Shown here one piece after another: positions 5,812-12,710 of a DNA stretch of 21,734 bases; the stretch's first letter is position 1, and each line of letters begins with the position of its first letter. The stretch comes from Actinomycetota bacterium (GTDB taxonomy: Bacteria > Actinomycetota > Acidimicrobiia > Acidimicrobiales > JAFATL01): NCBI GenBank assembly GCA_019243975.1, contig JAFATL010000075.1:1-21734 (forward strand). Direction: 5' to 3'. The translations under genes were made by a program, and so were the position numbers. The notes under the pieces were generated by a model. The model was not told where the DNA came from. It ran no database searches and saw nothing but the letters and a program-made list of their open reading frames with translations.

Positions 5812-6819
5812 TTAGCAGTACTTGATCAACGTCGGGTACGGGTTGACCGCCGCGCCGCCGCCGGGATGGATCTCGAAGTGCAGGTGCGTCGGCCCGCCGG
5901 CCGCGTCGCCGGTGTTACCGACGTAACCGATGACGGTGCCGGCCTGCACGTTCCCGAGCGTGCCGTAGCCCTCGAGGTGGGCGCCGTAGTACGTGTTGCC
6001 GTCGACGCCGTGCAGGAAGTAGGCGATGCCGCCCAGGCTGTTGGAGTTGGCACTGGCCACGCCGCTCACGCTGGCGACGACAGGCGTCCCGCGGGGCGCC
6101 AGGATGTCGTTGCCCTGGTGTGACCGGCCTCCGGGCCGCGGGTTGCCGAAGTCGTTGGAGAACGAGTGCGGACCCTGGACGGGGCATATCCAGTTGCCGC
6201 TGGCGATGATCCCGCGCGCCCGCGACGTCGTGGTGGCGGCCGCCTTCGCCGTCGCGGCCTTCTTGCTGGCCGCCGCCTTCGCTTCGAGAGCGCGCTCTTG
6301 GGCTGCCAGCTTGTCGAGGTCCGCTACCGCTGCCGACTGCTCGTGTTGGAGTGCCGCGTACGCACCCCGTTGCTGGGACACGCGCTTGCTGAGAGCGGCG
6401 GTGCTGGCGTCGAGGTCCTGCCGTATCGACCGGTACGCGTCGATGGCGTCGATGGCGCCGGTCGTGACCAGCTGCAGCATGGCCTGCCCGCGCGCCAGCT
6501 CGCCGATGTCGGTCATGCCGACGGACGCCGGTGTCTTGCCCTCCATGTACTGACTCACCGCCGCGTTCTTCACCGCGCCCTCGAGCTGCGCCAGGCGCGC
6601 CCGGTTGGCCGCCTGCTTGGCCTTGAGGCCGGCAACGTCGTCGCTCAACCGGGCCAGCGCCGTCTGCGCCGCGTCCAGTCGTGCCGCGGCCTGGTTGGCC
6701 TTGCGCTGGGCGGCGGCCAACTGACTCTGGATGCTGCTCGTGTCAGCCGCGCCCGCGGCCGGTGCCTGGGCGAGGATGACGAGGAAGGCCGCGGCCGCGA
6801 GGAGGACCCGTCGCCGCAT
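5812..6819 (-). CDS. Secreted M23 (LytM-type) peptidase with N-terminal coiled coil
   Basis: A 335-residue exported protein. Residues 1-25 form a Sec signal peptide (basic MRRR, hydrophobic core, cleavage near AGAAD). Residues 28-195 are Ala/Gln/Lys-rich coiled coil, broken near 92-125. The M23 domain (about 205-335) keeps the zinc site: His234 and Asp238 in SHQGND, and HLHFEI at 312-317 with the metal or catalytic histidines, plus His281 in GAHLEGYG. It should therefore be an active peptidoglycan endopeptidase, or an activator if it works like EnvC, whose coiled-coil architecture it shares (EnvC itself is catalytically degenerate). It lies 11 nt after the histidine kinase gene. A TAAAAT hexamer overlapping the kinase stop stands 8 nt before the ATG, so it may also have its own leaderless promoter. 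Confidence 0.88.
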   Translation of the reverse strand: MRRRVLLAAAAFLVILAQAPAAGAADTSSIQSQLAAAQRKANQAAARLDAAQTALARLSDDVAGLKAKQAANRARLAQLEGAVKNAAVSQYMEGKTPASVGMTDIGELARGQAMLQLVTTGAIDAIDAYRSIRQDLDASTAALSKRVSQQRGAYAALQHEQSAAVADLDKLAAQERALEAKAAASKKAATAKAAATTTSRARGIIASGNWICPVQGPHSFSNDFGNPRPGGRSHQGNDILAPRGTPVVASVSGVASANSNSLGGIAYFLHGVDGNTYYGAHLEGYGTLGNVQAGTVIGYVGNTGDAAGGPTHLHFEIHPGGGAAVNPYPTLIKYC

Positions 6820-6827
6820 GGCGGGTG

Positions 6828-6833
6828 ATTTTA
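6828..6833 (-). promoter_or_regulatory. Possible -10 element (TAAAAT) of the M23 peptidase gene
   Basis: TAAAAT on the minus strand includes the TAA stop of the kinase and is 8 nt from the ATG at 6819. It is unusually AT-rich for the region and no Shine-Dalgarno sequence is present, which favours a leaderless transcript. Confidence 0.45.
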
Positions 6834-7721
6834 GGAAGCGGGCCTGGCCTCTTGCCCAATTCGGACATCGGGGCGTTGGACAACCCGGTCGCTGATTTCG
6901 TCGAGCACCTCGTCGACGTGGCGGGGCAAGCGCACCTCAAACGTCGACCCCCGGCCCTTGACCGAGCGCACGGAAACCTCGCCACCGTGCATCTCGGCCA
7001 GCGACCGCACGATCGACAGCCCGAGGCCTGCGCCCCGGCTGACGCCGGTCTCGGCCACGTCGGCCCGCCAGAACGGTTCGAACACGTGGGCCAGGTGGCC
7101 GGCGGCGATGCCCTGTCCCTGATCGGTGACGGTGAGCACGGTGGCGTCGGTGTGGGCGCGGCTGCGCACCACGATGCGGCTGGCCAACGGCGAGAAGCGG
7201 GTGGCGTTGGCGACGAGCAGCTCGAGGATGCGCCCGACCGACTCGCGGTCGCACCAGGCCGTCGGCGCCTCCAGCTTCACCTGCAGGTCGTAGCCCGCGA
7301 TCACCGACGCCAGCTTCGTGCGCATCTCTTCCACCACCGGCGCCAGCTCGACCTCGGTGCACGAAAGGGTGACCTCGCCCCGCTCGATGCGCGCCGCGTC
7401 GATGAAGTGGAGGATCGACGAGTCGAGCGAGCTGACATTGAACGCCAGGTCGTCGATGAGGTCGAGCTTCTTGGGTTCGGCCAGCGTCGTCCAGTGGCGC
7501 GACAGCAGGGTGACGAGACCCTGGATGACCGTGAGCGGCGTGCGCAGCTCGTGACCCACGGTGACGACCAGTTCGGCGCGCAAGCGATCGACTTCCTGCT
7601 CGCGTTCGGCCGCCCGTTGCTCGGCCGCTTCGCCCGCGGCCAGCGCCGACCGTCGCCCCACGGTGTACGCCAACGCGGTTCCCGCCAGTGCGAAGACGGC
7701 AACGAGCAACAGGGGTCCCAC
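6831..7721 (-). CDS. Membrane-anchored sensor histidine kinase (orphan)
   Basis: A 296-residue kinase. One N-terminal transmembrane helix (about 2-21) leads directly into a coiled coil (29-50) and the H-box VGHELRTPLTVI with phospho-acceptor His57. The ATPase domain has the N-box ELLVANATRFSP (Asn172), the G1 box DQGQGI (200-205), the F-box FEPFWRA and the G2 box GAGLGL (230-235). There is no periplasmic, PAS or HAMP domain, so the signal is probably sensed in the membrane or through a partner. No response regulator is encoded in the window. The GTG at 7721 is the only start available before an in-frame stop (TAG, 7797-7799). The region upstream carries repeats and a 16-bp palindrome. Confidence 0.88.
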   Translation of the reverse strand: MGPLLLVAVFALAGTALAYTVGRRSALAAGEAAEQRAAEREQEVDRLRAELVVTVGHELRTPLTVIQGLVTLLSRHWTTLAEPKKLDLIDDLAFNVSSLDSSILHFIDAARIERGEVTLSCTEVELAPVVEEMRTKLASVIAGYDLQVKLEAPTAWCDRESVGRILELLVANATRFSPLASRIVVRSRAHTDATVLTVTDQGQGIAAGHLAHVFEPFWRADVAETGVSRGAGLGLSIVRSLAEMHGGEVSVRSVKGRGSTFEVRLPRHVDEVLDEISDRVVQRPDVRIGQEARPAS

Positions 7722-7813
7722 GCCAGCAACCGTGCCAGACCCGCTTTGCCCGGTCTGTAGCCCAACAGGGCCATTCGAACCATCCGAACTGCGTAGCTAC
7801 GCAGCGCGCACGG
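7722..7813. promoter_or_regulatory. Intergenic control region with nested symmetry upstream of the histidine kinase
   Basis: This 92-bp gap and its edges contain CTGTAGCC (7755-7762) mirrored by GGCTACAG (7812-7819). Between them lie the tandem near-repeat CATTCGAAC/CATCCGAAC (7772-7780, 7781-7789) and the exact palindrome ctgcgtagctacgcag (7789-7804). The right mirror arm overlaps the stop of the upstream gene. The palindrome could be an operator for the kinase-peptidase genes, and the outer arms could form an attenuator of the transport operon. Confidence 0.45.
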
Positions 7814-8869
7814 CTACAGCCGGGGCGGCCGATCGCCTCGCGGTCGGGCAAATCTACCGATACCGCCCGCGTTGGTGAACACGGGCTCGTCGGCGTCATC
7901 TGCGTCGCCCGCACCGAGCGAACCGAGCAGTCGCGGCCGGCGCACCGGTTGCCCGCCGAACCACCACAGCGACAGTCCCAACAGGAGAAGCAGTGCAAAC
8001 GCCAGGGCCCGCTGACCCCGCTTGTCGGAGACGTGGCCGGCGGGAGCGGCGAGGGCAACGGTCTGCGCGGCGCCATTCCCCGGCGCGCCGCCGGCGTCGG
8101 GCGCGGTCGTGGCCGTGTCGGCGGGGACGGGCGTGCCGTCCGGGGCCACTGACAGGCCCGGCGCGATCCCGCTCAGGTCCGTCGAGGTGCCCGAGCCCGA
8201 CGACAGATCCGTCGAGCCGGTGTCGGCAGCTGCGCCTCCGGCGGCGCCCTCGTCACTCGACGCCGGCGCCCCGCTCGCCTCCACGACGAGGCTCCCCTGC
8301 CCCGGTGCCGTGAACTGCACCGAGAACGGCGTCTGGTTGGCCGGGTCGGGCACGATCGCGAGGTCGAAGACGCCGGGACGCGCCTGCAGGTTGGGTGGCA
8401 GCTTGAACGTGGCGGCCGTGGTGTCGGCGTTGAACGCGCCCTTGGCCGAGGTCGCGCACGTGTACTTGGGGCGGGCGTCCCACGTGCCGCCCTGGGCCGA
8501 CTGCCAGGAGCTGATGATGGGGCAGGCGACCACCACGGGCGTACCCACCGTGCCGTTGGCCGCGACCGCCAACGTGAGCGTGCCCGACGCCGTCGCCGCG
8601 TTGACGGGCTCGCCGTCGATCGTGCCCGGCACGTTGTAACGAACAGCCGCGATCGCGTTGGGTCCGCTCGGATCGTTCCCCACGAGCAGGTTGGTGCCCG
8701 TGGCCTGGTTGATGGGAACGGTCGGCGCCGGCGATGGCGCTTGCTGTGCCTCACTCCACCACGCCTGGTCCTCTGGCGCCACCGCAGCCGCCGACGCCGG
8801 GACCGCCATGACGACGAGCCCGGCGATCGCGATAACCGCCGCTATGAGCGGGCGGGCCACCCGCGTCAT
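7814..8869 (-). CDS. Unrecognised secreted, C-terminally membrane-anchored protein coupled to the ABC importer
   Basis: A 351-residue protein of no family I can name. Residues 1-28 are a signal peptide (cleavage near PASAAA). Residues 55-197 look like a beta-rich extracellular domain with two cysteines (116, 138) in VVACPIISSW and PKYTCAT, plausibly a disulfide. Residues 198-280 are a Gly/Ala/Ser/Thr/Asp-rich low-complexity stalk. Residues 289-305 form a transmembrane helix followed by a basic cytoplasmic tail containing PVRRPRLLG and an acidic GDADDADE patch. The ATG overlaps the ATPase stop (ATGA, 8866-8869), which fixes the start and couples its translation to the importer. A surface accessory factor of the transporter is a reasonable inference; nothing in the sequence shows a catalytic site. 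Confidence 0.75.
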   Translation of the reverse strand: MTRVARPLIAAVIAIAGLVVMAVPASAAAVAPEDQAWWSEAQQAPSPAPTVPINQATGTNLLVGNDPSGPNAIAAVRYNVPGTIDGEPVNAATASGTLTLAVAANGTVGTPVVVACPIISSWQSAQGGTWDARPKYTCATSAKGAFNADTTAATFKLPPNLQARPGVFDLAIVPDPANQTPFSVQFTAPGQGSLVVEASGAPASSDEGAAGGAAADTGSTDLSSGSGTSTDLSGIAPGLSVAPDGTPVPADTATTAPDAGGAPGNGAAQTVALAAPAGHVSDKRGQRALAFALLLLLGLSLWWFGGQPVRRPRLLGSLGAGDADDADEPVFTNAGGIGRFARPRGDRPPRL

Positions 8870-10536
8870 TTGCTGCGCGAGCCCGACCGCTCGATCACGC
8901 TGATGTCGCCGCCCAGGTACGACGTGACAACAACAGGGTCGGACGTGACCTGCTCGGGCGTGCCCCGTACGAGCACGTGGCCGAGGTCGAGGGCGACGAT
9001 CTCGTCGGACACCGAGGTGATCAACGGCATGTCGTGCTCGATGATCAACATGGCGCACCCGGTCTCAGCCTGGATGCGCTTGAGGAGCGGGCCCAGCGCC
9101 TCGGTCTCCCGTTGGGCGATGCCGGACGATGGTTCGTCGAGCAGCAGCACCGCCGGGTCGTGGGCGATGGCCATCGCCAAGTCGACGATGCGGCGGCTCC
9201 CGGTGGACAGCTCTGACACGAACTTGTCGCGGAACGCGCCCAGGCTCATCAGCTCGATGAGGTCCTCGACCGTGTAGGCCACGTCGAGCTCGGAGTCCTG
9301 GATGGCGGGCAGGTTGAGCAGGGCGGCGAGGTGGTCGCGCGTCTCGATGTGGCGCTCGAGGCCGATAGCGATGTTCTCCGCCACCGTCAGGGCCGGGAAG
9401 ATGCGGGCGTCCTGGAACGAGCGACCCAAGCCCACGGCGGCGCGCTTGTCGGGACCCCAGTCGGTGATCTCGGTGCCCCGGAAGTGGATGCGGCCGCCGT
9501 TGGCCGGCAGCAGACCCGAGATGAGGTCGAAGATCGTCGTCTTGCCCGCGCCGTTGGGCCCGATGAGACCGAGGATCTGGTGGGGCGCCAAGTCGAACGT
9601 CACGTCGTCGACCGCAGTGATGCCACCGAACCGGCGCGTGAGACCCTCCACCCGCAACACCGGCGGCTCGTCGCCGCTGCCCGCCGCCGTGGACTTCTTG
9701 GCCGTGGCTGCCGCCCGCGCCGTCGTGGTCGCCGTACCCCCGGCCGCGCCCTCCAAGAAGACCGAGCGCAGGATGTCGCCCCGTTCGAGCAGCTCCTCGG
9801 TGGCGCCCGAAAAGCGCACCTCGCCCTTCTCCATGAAGTAGGCGCGCGTGGCGACGGTGAGGGCGACGTTGACGGACTGCTCGACGAGGATGATCGTGCA
9901 GCCCTGGTCGTGGATGGCCCGCACGATGCCCAGCAGCTGCTCGACGATGGTCGGCGCCAGGCCCAATGACAGCTCGTCGATGATCAGCAGGCGGGGCTTG
10001 GCCACGAACGCCATGCCGAGACCGAGCTGCTGCTGCTCGCCGCCCGACAGGTTGCCCGCCATCTGGTCCCACCGCTCGCGCAAACGCGGGAACTGCTCGA
10101 GCACGGTGTCGATGCGGCGCTGCACCTCGGCCGGTTCCTCGCCCGCGTACAGCCACGTGCCGCACTTGAAGTGCTCCCCGACCGTCAGCGTCGGGAACAC
10201 GGCCCGCCCGCCCGGCACCTGGACGATACCCATCTTGGCCGTGCGTACGGCGTCGGCGTGGGTGATGTCGCGGCCATCGAAGCGGATGCTGCCGGCAATG
10301 GGGTCGACCAAGCCGGAGATGGCTTTCAGGAGCGTCGACTTGCCTGCGCCGTTGGTGCCCAGCAGGGCGATGATCTCGCCCTCCTGCACGTCGAGGTCGA
10401 CGCCGAACAGCACCTGCACCTGGTCGTAGGCCACGTCGACCCCGCGGCACTCGAGGAAGGCACCGACAGCCTTGCCGTCGCCGTCCGCGGTGGCGTCCGC
10501 GGCCGCGGTGGCGCCGCCTCGGCCGAAGAACCTCAT
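8866..10536 (-). CDS. Fused LivF-LivG-type ATPase of a branched-chain-amino-acid-family ABC importer
   Basis: A 556-residue protein with two ABC ATPase domains. The N-terminal half (27-262) is LivF-like: Walker A GTNGAGKST (60-68), signature NLSGGEQQQLGLG (162-174), Walker B LLIIDELSLGLAP (183-195), switch His replaced by Gln in VEQ. An Ala/Thr-rich linker (264-290) leads to a LivG-like half (292-545): Walker A GPNGAGKTT (326-334), signature ELSTGSRRIVDLA (442-454), Walker B VLLLDEPSSGIAQRE (463-477) and switch His501 in IIEHDM. The two NBDs that are normally separate subunits would form the cytoplasmic ATPase dimer within one chain. The signature of the second half departs from LSGGQ. It overlaps the permease gene (ATGA, 10533-10536) and the downstream secreted protein gene by 4 nt. 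Confidence 0.92.
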   Translation of the reverse strand: MRFFGRGGATAAADATADGDGKAVGAFLECRGVDVAYDQVQVLFGVDLDVQEGEIIALLGTNGAGKSTLLKAISGLVDPIAGSIRFDGRDITHADAVRTAKMGIVQVPGGRAVFPTLTVGEHFKCGTWLYAGEEPAEVQRRIDTVLEQFPRLRERWDQMAGNLSGGEQQQLGLGMAFVAKPRLLIIDELSLGLAPTIVEQLLGIVRAIHDQGCTIILVEQSVNVALTVATRAYFMEKGEVRFSGATEELLERGDILRSVFLEGAAGGTATTTARAAATAKKSTAAGSGDEPPVLRVEGLTRRFGGITAVDDVTFDLAPHQILGLIGPNGAGKTTIFDLISGLLPANGGRIHFRGTEITDWGPDKRAAVGLGRSFQDARIFPALTVAENIAIGLERHIETRDHLAALLNLPAIQDSELDVAYTVEDLIELMSLGAFRDKFVSELSTGSRRIVDLAMAIAHDPAVLLLDEPSSGIAQRETEALGPLLKRIQAETGCAMLIIEHDMPLITSVSDEIVALDLGHVLVRGTPEQVTSDPVVVTSYLGGDISVIERSGSRSK

Positions 10537-12710
10537 CGCTTGCCCGCCCCCGTCGTGACGTCGAAGCTCTCGAGTTCCTCGACATGGCGCTCGGCCGCCA
10601 TGACCACGTCGGCCTTGGCTTCCTCCGCCTGCTCGACGCGCCGGTCAGCCACCAGTGACGGCACGAGGATGTCGCGCCGGCGCGCCACCCATCGCAAGTA
10701 GCGGTCGCGTGACTGGAAGCCGGCCTCGGCCGACCCGCCCGGGTAGAAGTACATGTTGACGATCAGCAGCGGTCCCGTGATCAGCAACGGCACGACCGCG
10801 ATGAACGTCGAGCCGAGCTGCTGGTAGAAGCGGGGGCCGAACAACGTGAACAGCTCGAGGGAGATGGCGCCCGACACCGCGAACGGCACCGACGTGAGGC
10901 CGCCGATCGTCACCGCCAGGAACAGGGTGATGCTCGAGAACACGTCGAACGACTGCGCCTGCACCGTGTGCTGCTGGTAGGCGAGCAGCACGCCGGCCAT
11001 GCCGGCGATACCGCCAGACACCGCGAACGCAGCCAGGCGGGTACGCACCAGGTTGATCGAGTACGCCGGCGCCGCGCGCGAGTTGTCGCGGGCCGCGATC
11101 AGCACGCGCCCGCTGCGGTTCCGCCGGAACGACAGCGCGGCGAGGATGGCGACGAGCAGGAACACGAGACAGATGAAGTAGAAGGTGCGCTCGTTCTCCA
11201 GGTCGAGGCGGCCGTACAGGATCGGCCGGGCCAGATGTGACGCCACCCCCTTCGGCAGCAACCACTTCCCGATCCAGTGGCTGCGCTTCATGGCGAAGCC
11301 CGACATGAAGTAGCCGAAGGCCAGCGTGGTGACGGCCAGGTACAGGCCTTGGATGCGAACGGCGGGCAGGCCGATCACGACCGCCACCAGCACGCCCGCG
11401 CCGATGCCGATGGCCATGGCCACGAAGAAGTCGATGTTGTGGTTGGCGATCAGGCCGCCCGACGCCAGCGCTCCGGCCCCGACCAGCCCGAACTGGCCGA
11501 GGCTGATCTGGCCCGCCCACCCAGTGAGCACGACCAACGACACGGCGACGATGCCGTAGATCGGCAGCACCTGAAGGGTCGGCAGGTCGGCCCGATGGAT
11601 GAGGAAGGGCGTGGCGATCGCCCCCGCCGCGATCACGGCCGTCACGCCGATGCGCGCACCCACCACCTCGGGCAGGTTGCGCAGCTCGGCGGGGATGGGC
11701 CGGAACTGCTTCACCGACTCCCACGTCGATACCCCGGCGTCGTAGGCGCGAGCCAACGTGCCCCGCTGCAGCAACAGGGCGACGAGGATGATGATCAGCA
11801 TCAGCGCCGTCGAGTAGTCGCCCGAGCCGAACTTGGCGATCGACGCCGTGACCAGCACGCCGATGCCCATGCCTGCCACCAGGCACAGCCCGATGCGCTC
11901 CATGCGCGCCACCACCGCGGCGGCGAGGGCGTACAGCAACGCGTCGAAACCGAGCGTGGCGTCGTTGGGCACGCCGATGAGGGGCGACTGCACGAAGATG
12001 GCCAGCGTGGCCAACACGGCCGCCGCCACCCACGCGACGGTCTGCACCCGGCGTACCGGGATGCCGAGAAGCGACGCCCGGTCGGCGTTCTCGGCTGAGG
12101 CTCGCAGGGCGACGCCGATGCGGGTGTAACGGAGGAACCCGGCCAGCAGCGCGCTCAGCACGATGACCGTCACCAGGGCGGACACCTGGTTGCCGGTGAG
12201 CACCGGCTGGCCACGCCCGTTGTTGATGTGGAAGCCCTGGAACGGCGTCGGCACGTTGGGGATCTCGCCTGCCCGGGCACCCAGCCACACCGGGATGAAG
12301 AAGCCCAGGATGGCAAGGGACTGCGCCACGCCGATCGTGATCACCGTCAGGATGAGCCGCGGCGACTTGGCGAAGCGGCGGATCACGAGGAAGTCGACGA
12401 GGGCGCCGACGATCGGCGCCCCGACCAGCGCGATGGCGAGGACCAGCCAGTAGTTCCAGTGACGCTGCACGTGCAGCAGCAGGCCGAGGATGGCGGGAAC
12501 CGCGCCCAGCGCGGCAGCCGCGAAGTTGATGATGCGGTTGGTGCGGTAGATGAGGATCAGACCCACGCCGATGACGCCGTAGAGCGACCCGAGGGCGATG
12601 CCCTGCACCATCGACGGCTCGGAGAGCCCGAACCACAGCCGAACGACGACGTAGAACACCACGACGGCGCCGGCGTAGGTGCCGAGGCGTCGCGCCAGTT
12701 GCGGGGTCAC
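10533..12710 (-). CDS. Fused LivH-LivM-type permease of the same ABC importer
   Basis: A 725-residue polytopic membrane protein. The LivH-like half (about 33-315) has GIALGSLYGVIGVGLILIYR, NRIINFA, and GVALRASAENADRASLLGI (199-217), the cytoplasmic coupling loop. A linker (about 316-355) joins it to a LivM-like half (about 375-655) with LTGWAGQISLGQFG, LPAVRIQGLYLAVTTLAFG and the coupling loop VLIAARDNSRAAPAYSINL (536-554). A charged cytoplasmic tail of about 57 residues (669-725; RRRDILVPS, EQAEEAKADVV) follows the last helix and is not part of the family core. GTG at 12710 is chosen because it overlaps the stop of the binding-protein gene by 4 nt (GTGA); the frame upstream is an off-frame reading of that gene. 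Both transmembrane halves in one chain mirrors the fused ATPase. Confidence 0.92.
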   Translation of the reverse strand: MTPQLARRLGTYAGAVVVFYVVVRLWFGLSEPSMVQGIALGSLYGVIGVGLILIYRTNRIINFAAAALGAVPAILGLLLHVQRHWNYWLVLAIALVGAPIVGALVDFLVIRRFAKSPRLILTVITIGVAQSLAILGFFIPVWLGARAGEIPNVPTPFQGFHINNGRGQPVLTGNQVSALVTVIVLSALLAGFLRYTRIGVALRASAENADRASLLGIPVRRVQTVAWVAAAVLATLAIFVQSPLIGVPNDATLGFDALLYALAAAVVARMERIGLCLVAGMGIGVLVTASIAKFGSGDYSTALMLIIILVALLLQRGTLARAYDAGVSTWESVKQFRPIPAELRNLPEVVGARIGVTAVIAAGAIATPFLIHRADLPTLQVLPIYGIVAVSLVVLTGWAGQISLGQFGLVGAGALASGGLIANHNIDFFVAMAIGIGAGVLVAVVIGLPAVRIQGLYLAVTTLAFGYFMSGFAMKRSHWIGKWLLPKGVASHLARPILYGRLDLENERTFYFICLVFLLVAILAALSFRRNRSGRVLIAARDNSRAAPAYSINLVRTRLAAFAVSGGIAGMAGVLLAYQQHTVQAQSFDVFSSITLFLAVTIGGLTSVPFAVSGAISLELFTLFGPRFYQQLGSTFIAVVPLLITGPLLIVNMYFYPGGSAEAGFQSRDRYLRWVARRRDILVPSLVADRRVEQAEEAKADVVMAAERHVEELESFDVTTGAGKR

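Noticed and set aside
9065..10585. Long frame overlapping the ATPase fusion, about 506 codons, Arg/Gly/His-rich
   Set aside because: It is an off-frame reading of the LivF-LivG fusion, without domains, ribosome site or plausible amino-acid composition. Similar frames at 10645-12636, 12830-14350, 14568-16061 and 18387-19850 were rejected for the same reason.
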